A stretch of 13,005 nucleotides of DNA from Deltaproteobacteria bacterium (GTDB taxonomy: Bacteria; Desulfobacterota; Desulfobacteria; Desulfobacterales; ETH-SRB1). The position numbers were made by a program, and so were the translations under genes. The notes under the pieces are model-generated. The model was not told the DNA's origin. It was given only the letters and a program-made list of their open reading frames with translations, and did not search any database. Positions 6,961-13,005 of the stretch are shown here, piece after piece (position 1 is the stretch's first letter; every line of letters starts with the position of its first letter). Where the stretch lies: contig QMMZ01000016.1 in NCBI GenBank assembly GCA_003647525.1, forward strand, positions 1-13,005. The letters are read 5' to 3'.

Positions 6961-8112
6961 ATGATAGACTTAAATGAAATGACAGTACTGATTGTGGATG
7001 ACATCATCACCATGTGCAAATCGATCCATCGCATGATATTAAAGATCGGGTATGGAGAAAAGTTTTTCTATGCCCATAATGGAAAAGAAGCTTTGCGGAT
7101 CTTGCGGAAAGAATCCATTGATTTAGTCTTGATGGACTACAATATGCCCGAGATGTGCGGGGGAGATGCATTGAGACATATTCGGGTGGAAAGGAAGTTA
7201 AGAGATATACCGGTAATTATGATTACGGCTCAGGTATACAGAGATTATGTGGCTGAGGCTGCTGAATCCCATATTGATGCCTATATATTAAAGCCCCTCA
7301 CCATGAAGGTATTAGATGCCAAGATTTCCGATGTCGTTGAAAAGGCCAATAATCCTCCTCCATTTGTCGCCCATCTTAAAAAAGCAATGTATTTTGAAGA
7401 TAAAGGCGATATAGATGCGGCTATCAATGAAGCAAAACTGGCCATGGAAGCGAAGCCGGGTACATCAAGAGCCATCCGTGAGTTGGGCTATTACTATTTT
7501 AAAAAGAACGCATTCAAAGAGGCTGAACAGTGGTTATTGAAGGCCGCCGAGATGAATTGTCTGGATGTGTTTGCTTTTCATAACCTTGGAGAGCTTTATC
7601 TCAAACTGAACGACATCGAAAAGGCGCATCATTATTTTGATAAAGCCATGCAGATCAGTCCACGCCAGCTAGATCGGGGAATTAAATTCGGGAAAACTCT
7701 GGTTCAGAGAACAATGGTCCCAAAAGCCGTTCGTGTATTTAACGATGCTATCAAATTGTCAGGAAATTCTTTAGAACTGCGGGAGGAAATTGCCGACTTT
7801 TGTATTGAGAACGATGCAAACGAATATGCCGCCTCCCTTTTAGAGTCCATTGTCATGGAACTGCCGAATCGAAAGGATCTATTCTTTAAATTGGGGAAAA
7901 CCTTGGAAAGTGTAGGCGATATCAAAAAGGCATTGGAGTATTTAATGAGAGCGGAAAAAATCGATAGAGAAAACCTGGAAATTAAAATCCACCTTGCCAA
8001 AGATTATCTGACTTTAGGCAAACCTATTTGGGCTGAAAACGCCCTGAAGAGGCTACTTAAGATTGACCCAAACCACGAAGAAGCCAAAGAGCTTATTAAA
8101 ACATTGTGTTAA
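6961..8112 (+). CDS. Response regulator with C-terminal TPR repeats
   Basis: The 383-residue protein joins a receiver (about 6-128) to a TPR array (about 137-383). The receiver has D13/D14, phospho-acceptor D59 (VLMDYNMPEM), T89 and K111 (YILKPL), so it should accept phosphate. The C-terminal part shows repeating 34-residue helix pairs with TPR marks, e.g. AFHNLGELYLKLNDIEKAHHYFDKA split over 214-238, and later KLGKTLESVGDIKKALEYL. There is no DNA-binding domain or enzyme; the output is probably protein binding through the TPR groove. ATG 6961 gives the complete receiver; an in-frame ATG at 6979 is possible, and neither has a clear ribosome site. The GAF kinase gene begins 28 bases after the stop and is its likely partner. 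Base composition is intermediate between the operon before and the kinases. Confidence 0.93.
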   Translation: MIDLNEMTVLIVDDIITMCKSIHRMILKIGYGEKFFYAHNGKEALRILRKESIDLVLMDYNMPEMCGGDALRHIRVERKLRDIPVIMITAQVYRDYVAEAAESHIDAYILKPLTMKVLDAKISDVVEKANNPPPFVAHLKKAMYFEDKGDIDAAINEAKLAMEAKPGTSRAIRELGYYYFKKNAFKEAEQWLLKAAEMNCLDVFAFHNLGELYLKLNDIEKAHHYFDKAMQISPRQLDRGIKFGKTLVQRTMVPKAVRVFNDAIKLSGNSLELREEIADFCIENDANEYAASLLESIVMELPNRKDLFFKLGKTLESVGDIKKALEYLMRAEKIDRENLEIKIHLAKDYLTLGKPIWAENALKRLLKIDPNHEEAKELIKTLC

Positions 8113-8140
8113 AACGTGAGCTTTAATGGGGGAGGAACCA

Positions 8141-9388
8141 ATGACGAACGATAAGAGATTGCTTGAAGTTTTAATAAAAATTAATTCTATCTCCAACGAC
8201 AAGAGCTTCGATTTGGGGCAGAAACTGCAACATATTATCATTGAAATTGTTCGGTACATGCACGTCAAAAGCGGATCTATAATGTTTGTAAAAGGATCTA
8301 AGAATCTCGAAGTGGTTGCCTCAACGAACGCCCAATTGATAGGGATAAATCAACGTCTTGATGAAGAATTTCCCTCCTCGTGGGTTTTCAAACATAAAAA
8401 CAGTTTGTATGTAAAAGATATTTCCAAGAGTGATATTTCCCCGATGAGGTTTGATCACTACGAAGGGTGTGCGTTCCTTCTGGTGCCTATCAAAGACGAT
8501 AATAAAGTCATTGGCATTTTAACTGTGACGGACAAGATCGGTGAGGATTATTTCCAAAAAGAGGAACAGGAAGCCCTGTTAATTATAGCAGGCCAGGTCA
8601 TCAGCGCTCTTGAAAATAAACGCCTGGCAAAATCTTTAAAAATGAAAAAACAAACGCTTCAGCAAAAGAACCTTCAATTAAGGAAGTTGGAAAAGCTGAA
8701 AACGGACTTTTACAATATGTTAATCCACGATTTAAAAGGGCCGATTTCGGAATTAATAGCGAATCTTGACATCCTTTCTTATACGGTTTCTGATGAAAAT
8801 CAAGAATATGTCGAAGCTGCCAAAACCGGGTGCGGCACATTATACTCGATGGTGTCCAATATGCTGGATATTGTACAACTTGAAGAAGACAGGATCAAGT
8901 TGATCTATGAGAAAATTTTCCCACAAGATCTAATAAAGGAAGCTCTGGTGCGGCTGTTTGGGCTTTTCAAGATGAAGAAACTTACTTTTGTAGAAAATTT
9001 TCCATCAAGTAAAACCTCTTATTTTTTCTGGGGCGATCGAGGCCTTCTGCTCAGGGTTCTACAAAATCTCTTGACGAACGCCATCAACTATTCACCGTAT
9101 AATGAAACCATTGAAGTGGGTTATGAGTACTTGAAATCTCAGGAAATTAATTTTTTCGTCAAAGACAAAGGCCCGGGTGTTCCTCCCGAGCACCATAAAT
9201 CCATTTTTGAGAAATATTTCCAACTTAACAAAATAAGTGACGGCCGAGTTTATACCACCGGCTTAGGGCTGACCTTTTGTAAAATGGCTGTGGAGGCCCA
9301 CCGAGGAAAAATTGGGGTGGAAAGTGAGAGCCTGAAGGGAAGTCGCTTTTTCTTTATCCTACCAGTAGAAAGGGCTATTCTTAGCTAA
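8141..9388 (+). CDS. GAF-domain sensor histidine kinase (soluble)
   Basis: A 415-residue cytosolic kinase with no TM segment. Order: GAF-type sensor (about 15-150, ending VIGILTVTDKIG and the following helix), a short coiled-coil linker (about 155-185), HisKA with phospho-acceptor H196 in LIHDLKGP, and HATPase_c with N-box NLLTNAINYSP (N309, N313), G1 box DKGPGVP, F-box-like FEKYF and G2 box TTGLGLTFCK. All catalytic motifs are present. GAF domains bind small molecules such as cyclic nucleotides or hemes; the ligand cannot be read from sequence. I choose ATG 8141 because GGGGGAGGAA (8128-8137) is an excellent ribosome site for it; the ATG at 8126 overlaps that site. The gene follows the receiver-TPR gene by 28 bases, so the two likely form a cognate pair. 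Confidence 0.93.
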   Translation: MTNDKRLLEVLIKINSISNDKSFDLGQKLQHIIIEIVRYMHVKSGSIMFVKGSKNLEVVASTNAQLIGINQRLDEEFPSSWVFKHKNSLYVKDISKSDISPMRFDHYEGCAFLLVPIKDDNKVIGILTVTDKIGEDYFQKEEQEALLIIAGQVISALENKRLAKSLKMKKQTLQQKNLQLRKLEKLKTDFYNMLIHDLKGPISELIANLDILSYTVSDENQEYVEAAKTGCGTLYSMVSNMLDIVQLEEDRIKLIYEKIFPQDLIKEALVRLFGLFKMKKLTFVENFPSSKTSYFFWGDRGLLLRVLQNLLTNAINYSPYNETIEVGYEYLKSQEINFFVKDKGPGVPPEHHKSIFEKYFQLNKISDGRVYTTGLGLTFCKMAVEAHRGKIGVESESLKGSRFFFILPVERAILS

Positions 9389-9693
9389 CCTGAGTTAAGG
9401 GCAAACTTTTCGAGGGGGATTTGTCTTTTTTTTGCAATTTTGTAAGAAATAATATATGTACTGTAAATTTAGATGGTTGACTCTGTAATGATGGTAAGGC
9501 ATGTCAGGGATTAAGGGAGGTCTCATTTTTGAGATATCATTATCGCATCTCTTTATGTGTGAAAATAGATAGTTGCAGGTATCAACGGTAGTAGATCACG
9601 GAATAAAACACATTAAATGGCCACATTCTTTGAAAGTTTTGCCTATTATTCCTATAGTGGAAGATGGATTTTATAACTTTTAGGAGGATCATA
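9389..9693. other. Intergenic region before the solute-binding protein gene
   Basis: About 305 bp with no supported gene. After the possible terminator there is AAGGGAGG (9513-9520), then two overlapping, mutually exclusive small hairpins: TCTCA-TTTT-TGAGA (9521-9534) and GAGAT/ATCTC (9531-9535 with 9547-9551). The promoter of the solute-binding protein operon should lie here, but no clear -35/-10 or -24/-12 element stands out. A strong ribosome site (AGGAGG, 9682-9687) precedes ATG 9694. Confidence 0.45.
9400..9433 (+). terminator. Possible intrinsic terminator after the GAF kinase
   Basis: GGCAAA (9400-9405) can pair with TTTGTC (9420-9425, one G-U pair) around a 14-base loop, followed directly by eight T residues (9426-9433). 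The T-run and position 12 bases after the stop codon support termination, but the stem is short and AT-rich, so this is moderate at best. Confidence 0.45.
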
Positions 9694-10596
9694 ATGAACC
9701 GGAAAAAAAGAGTCTTATTTTTCGCAACAACCTTGTTATGCATAGCGGCAATGTTGGGGATCACCTCCTGGGGTTTTGCCTCTGGAGGGGATCTTACCGA
9801 AATCAAGAGAAGAGGAGTACTGCGTCATCTTGGCGTATCCTATGCCAACTTTGTCACCGGTAGCGGGGACGGTATGGATGTGGAATTGGTCAAGCGTTTT
9901 GCCGAACATCTGGGTGTGAGATATGAGTATGTCAAAACCGGCTGGGAAAATGTGATCGGAGACCTTACCGGTAAAAAGGTCAAGCCTGAAGGCAGTGATG
10001 TAACGATCCTTGGTGAGGTGCCTGTCAAGGGAGATTTGATTGCCAACGGCCTAACTAAAATACCCTGGCGACAGAAAGTAGTGGACTATTCCACACCCAC
10101 TTTTCCCACGCAGGTCTGGCTGGTAGCGCGGGCGGATTCAACTATAGAACCGATCAAACCCACCGGCGACATTGACAAGGACATTGTCCAAGTAAAGGAA
10201 TTGCTTAAGGATTGCTGCGTTTTGGGGAAAGCGAAAACGTGCCTTGATCCTTCCTTGTATCGTCTCAAAGAGACTGGAGCAAAGGTCAAGCTGTTTAGTG
10301 GAAAACTTAATGAACTGGCTCCGGCTGTCATCAAAGGCAAAGCCGAAGCCACTATTCTAGATGTGCCTGATGCGCTGATTGCACTGGAAAAGTGGCCCGG
10401 CAAGCTTAAGGTGATTGGCCCTATTTCTTCAATGCAAGAGATGGGCGTCGCGTTTGCTAAAACATCCCCTGGACTGCGGGAGGCCTTTAACCGGTTTTTC
10501 GAAAAATGCAAAGCGGACGGGACGTATCAACGCCTTGTGAAGAAATACTATCCGGGGGTGTTCATGTACTATCCAGCGTTTTTTGAGAAAATGTAG
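9694..10596 (+). CDS. Periplasmic solute-binding protein, family 3 (SBP_bac_3)
   Basis: A 300-residue secreted protein. Residues 1-29 form a signal peptide (basic MNRKKR, hydrophobic core, likely cut after GFA). The mature part follows the family-3 pattern: an opening LTEIKRRGVLRHLGVSY, then GMDVELVKRFAEHLGVRYEYV, a DYSTPTFPTQVWLVAR stretch equivalent to the usual FS-x-PY segment, and a C-terminal AFNRFFEKCKADGTYQRL helix typical of amino-acid-type binding proteins. Cys174, Cys175 and Cys183 could form a disulfide. ATG 9694 is chosen because AGGAGG lies 6 bases upstream; ATG 9664 is in frame but would add ten residues before the signal peptide and lacks such a site. No ABC permease or ATPase gene follows; instead a membrane kinase starts 35 bases later, so the protein may serve sensing rather than transport (inference). 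The ligand is unknown. Confidence 0.9.
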   Translation: MNRKKRVLFFATTLLCIAAMLGITSWGFASGGDLTEIKRRGVLRHLGVSYANFVTGSGDGMDVELVKRFAEHLGVRYEYVKTGWENVIGDLTGKKVKPEGSDVTILGEVPVKGDLIANGLTKIPWRQKVVDYSTPTFPTQVWLVARADSTIEPIKPTGDIDKDIVQVKELLKDCCVLGKAKTCLDPSLYRLKETGAKVKLFSGKLNELAPAVIKGKAEATILDVPDALIALEKWPGKLKVIGPISSMQEMGVAFAKTSPGLREAFNRFFEKCKADGTYQRLVKKYYPGVFMYYPAFFEKM

Positions 10597-10631
10597 CCGA
10601 GGATATCGGAGCTCTCTGTAAAGGAGTTATT

Positions 10632-13005
10632 ATGAAGATCCACCCATTCAGGGTACTTACCGGAAAACGAAACCTGGCCGCACTCATCATCGGCTTGGTG
10701 CTGCTTCTATACATAGGTTTTCTGATTACCAGCAATTATCTATCCCAGGTCGACCTTCAGAAAACCACTCTGGAGAAATTGAGACAGGATACGGAAAAAC
10801 TTGCCATGTCGGTGAGCTATTTCTGTGCAGAAAGAAAAATCGACCTTAAAAACCTGTCTGAAAAAAGAGCCGTTTCCGTATATTTTGAAAACAAAGCCCT
10901 GGGAATGTCCATGGAGTATGGCCTAAAGGCCAGCCTGAATGCCATAAGATACCAGCTTGATTGTCTCATGGAAGAAAAGAAATTTGGCGGTAAAAGGATT
11001 TATTCCCGGGTAACTTTTATCAGGCCCAACGGGGAATTGCTTGTCGATACCGGCGTCATAAACCTTGAGAAGGATCAAGAGCGTGACTGGAAAGAGTTTC
11101 TTACTCCGGACAGCCGCGATGTGACTTTCATTGACCAGCACAACCCACAGATTCCGGCGATGATTGTTACCATCCCATATTTTTTTAAAGGTAATTTTTC
11201 CGGTCAGTTCGTAGCCTGGGTCAATCTTGTAGATGTTTACGAACATCTCGTCCAAAAAGGCAGAGCTGGTAATGGACATACCAGTTTTGTCTCTATTAAA
11301 GATCATCTTCAACCCGCAGAGTATATGCGGGCCAAGTTTTCCCCTCTCAGCGTGTCCGAGCTTATGAATATAGAAATCGGGAAAACTCGCCGTCTTGAGG
11401 TGACCGATCACACGGGAATTAAGAGAGACATGATCGTTATTCGGATTCCGATCAAGGAAACCCCTCTCTCTCTAACCAGGGTTATGCCGGCTTCAGATAT
11501 ATTAGGACGCAGGTCGCCCTTTCATCTTCTTGTGGCAATGGCGGTGTTATCGATAGCCGTTCTGATCGGGATGATGATTTTTTGGCGGGTCATCACAAAC
11601 AATCTGATTCTCGAGGCTCGCTTCGAAGAGGCGTCAAAACGGAGACAGGAAATCGAAGAAAAAAACAGGCAGCTTGAGCAGGAAATCGACGAGCGAAAGC
11701 AGGCAGAGGAGGCGTTACGGGAAAGCGAGGAGCGTTTTGAACTTGCTTTGCGGGGCGCGGACCTTGGCCTGTGGGACTGGAATGTTGAAACGGGAGATGT
11801 GATTTTCAACGAACGCTGGGCTAAAATGCTTGGATACTCGCTTGACGAAATCGAGCCGCATGTCCGAGGCTGGGAAAAACTGCTCCATCCAGATGACACC
11901 CCCCGTGTTATGGAGAGTTTGAAGGACAATCTTGAAGGGAAGACAACTCTTTACGAGGCCGAGTTTCGCCTCAGGGCAAAAGAGGGAGGCTGGAAATGGA
12001 TTCTGGCCCGCGGTATGATTTTCGAGCGTGATGAAACCGGCAAAGCCCTCCGCTCGGTCGGGACGCACCTAGACATCAACGTGCGCAAACAGGTCGAGGA
12101 GTTGCTGCGCAAAGCGCATGACGAACTGGAACGAAGGGTGAAAGAGCGTACTGCCGAATTAATGGAAGCAAATGAACAACTGAAGGGGGAAATTGAAGAG
12201 CGCAAGAGGGCGGAGGAAGAAAGGAAGAAACTCGAGGCCCAACTCCAACAAGTCCAAAAAATGGAATCCATCGGCACACTAGCAAGCGGCATTGCCCATG
12301 ACTTCAACAACATGCTGGGGATAATCGTTGGTAATACGGAGCTGGCAATGGATGATGTTCCCGTGGGGAATCCGGCAAGGCACAATTTGGGAGAGATTCG
12401 TACTGCCAGCATGCGCGCCAGAGATATGGTCAAGCGAATCCTGGCCTTCAGTCGCCAAAGTTCACAGGAAATGAAACCGGTTAGGATTAGCCCGATTATC
12501 AAAGAATCTCTCAAGTTATTGCGATCTTCAATTCCAACGACAATCGAAATTCACCAGAATATTTCAAGCAAGTCAGATACCGTTCGTGCAGATCCAACAC
12601 AAATAAATCGAGTCCTCATAAATCTTTGCACCAATGCAGCCCATGCCATGGGAGAAAAAGCGGGTGTCTTGGAGGTTAGCCTTGAAGATATTGAATTAGA
12701 TGAGGATTCTGCAATTCATTATTATGACTTACCCTCTGGGAAATATGTAAGACTGACTGTAAGTGACACAGGTCATGGTATTGAACCCAAGACCTTGGAA
12801 CGGATATTCGACCCATATTTTACCACTAAGAAAGTAGGTGAAGGTTCAGGCATGGGGCTTTCTGTGGTTCACGGCATAGTCAAAACCCATGGCGGTGGTA
12901 TCTCAGTAAGTAGTGAACCAGGAAAAGGAACTGTCTTTCATGTACTTTTTCCCTGCATTGAAGATGGGCCGGAACCGGAAGTTGAGATTGCGGTTGAGAT
13001 TCCCA
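10632..13005 (+). CDS. Membrane sensor histidine kinase with periplasmic sensor and PAS domain (3' end outside window)
   Basis: An open frame of 791 codons runs from ATG 10632 (ribosome site AAGGAG, 10621-10626) past the window end. Domains in order: TM1 (about 15-33); a periplasmic region of about 260 residues, Cache-like around RVTFIRPNGELLVDTG; TM2 (about 296-320); a charged coiled coil; a PAS_3-type domain (about 365-485, ELALRGADLGLWDWNVETG, LHPDD, WKWILARG); a second coiled coil (487-545); HisKA with phospho-acceptor H556 (GIAHDFNNMLG); HATPase_c with N-box (INLCTNAAHAM, N664/N668), G1 box DTGHGIEP (D712), FDPYFTTK, and G2 box GEGSGMGLSVV. The HDFNN-type HisKA and acidic linker after the HATPase often precede a receiver, so a hybrid kinase is likely but unseen. 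The adjacent secreted solute-binding protein may present the ligand. Confidence 0.95.
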   Translation, partial: MKIHPFRVLTGKRNLAALIIGLVLLLYIGFLITSNYLSQVDLQKTTLEKLRQDTEKLAMSVSYFCAERKIDLKNLSEKRAVSVYFENKALGMSMEYGLKASLNAIRYQLDCLMEEKKFGGKRIYSRVTFIRPNGELLVDTGVINLEKDQERDWKEFLTPDSRDVTFIDQHNPQIPAMIVTIPYFFKGNFSGQFVAWVNLVDVYEHLVQKGRAGNGHTSFVSIKDHLQPAEYMRAKFSPLSVSELMNIEIGKTRRLEVTDHTGIKRDMIVIRIPIKETPLSLTRVMPASDILGRRSPFHLLVAMAVLSIAVLIGMMIFWRVITNNLILEARFEEASKRRQEIEEKNRQLEQEIDERKQAEEALRESEERFELALRGADLGLWDWNVETGDVIFNERWAKMLGYSLDEIEPHVRGWEKLLHPDDTPRVMESLKDNLEGKTTLYEAEFRLRAKEGGWKWILARGMIFERDETGKALRSVGTHLDINVRKQVEELLRKAHDELERRVKERTAELMEANEQLKGEIEERKRAEEERKKLEAQLQQVQKMESIGTLASGIAHDFNNMLGIIVGNTELAMDDVPVGNPARHNLGEIRTASMRARDMVKRILAFSRQSSQEMKPVRISPIIKESLKLLRSSIPTTIEIHQNISSKSDTVRADPTQINRVLINLCTNAAHAMGEKAGVLEVSLEDIELDEDSAIHYYDLPSGKYVRLTVSDTGHGIEPKTLERIFDPYFTTKKVGEGSGMGLSVVHGIVKTHGGGISVSSEPGKGTVFHVLFPCIEDGPEPEVEIAVEIP

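Noticed and set aside
9421..9436. TTTGC at the T-run as a -12 element
   Set aside because: The -24 GG is missing at the required distance.
9618..9633. TGGCCACATTCTTTGA as a sigma-54 promoter for the solute-binding protein gene
   Set aside because: The GG is present, but the -12 GC is replaced (TTGA) and the spacing to the G is off by one.
9727..9741. Lipoprotein signal (Cys16 in the solute-binding protein leader)
   Set aside because: The residues before the Cys (TLL) do not form a lipobox and the Cys is inside the hydrophobic core; a standard signal peptide cut after GFA fits better.
10923..12514. Long antisense open frames (10923-11411, 11522-11929, 11951-12514)
   Set aside because: They lie opposite the membrane kinase, whose + strand frame carries clear TM, PAS, HisKA and HATPase motifs; the antisense products show no recognisable domain and are Ser/Arg-rich shadow sequence.

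Overview
The window is a dense two-component signalling region, all on the + strand. The organism is most likely a Gram-negative deltaproteobacterium-like bacterium (Desulfobacterota type). Supporting traits are several sensor kinases side by side, an NtrC-class sigma-54 activator, a FapA/DUF342 protein, HDOD and receiver-TPR proteins, and a secreted solute-binding protein next to a membrane kinase. No rRNA, tRNA, mobile element or CRISPR array is visible, and the organism call is inference only.

Layout. (1) 1-2231: the C-terminal half of a histidine kinase overlaps by 4 bases an NtrC-type response regulator with receiver, AAA+ and Fis-HTH domains. (2) 2232-2505: a control region with three related inverted repeats (consensus YACAAC-N4-KTTGTR), a candidate IHF site and a very good -24/-12 sigma-54 promoter. 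(3) 2506-6711: a tight gene run of CheY-like receiver, HDOD protein, small FliL-like membrane protein, and a FapA/DUF342 protein with a zinc ribbon plus four GspE-N/MshEN-like repeats. (4) 6961-9388: a receiver-TPR protein followed closely by a GAF-domain histidine kinase. (5) 9694-13005: a secreted family-3 solute-binding protein followed 35 bases later by a large membrane kinase (two TM segments flanking a periplasmic sensor, then PAS, HisKA and HATPase) that runs off the window end and does not appear as a complete open reading frame.

How it may work together (inference): the first kinase phosphorylates the NtrC-type regulator, which binds the three inverted repeats just beyond its own gene and drives sigma-54 transcription of the receiver-HDOD-FliL-like-FapA operon. 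That operon encodes no obvious enzyme. It looks like a scaffold or signalling assembly at the inner membrane, perhaps tied to motility or surface structures. The receiver-TPR/GAF-kinase pair may feed into it. The solute-binding protein and last kinase look like a separate periplasmic ligand-sensing unit. The operon genes, especially HDOD and FliL-like, are visibly more AT-rich than the kinase and activator genes before them.
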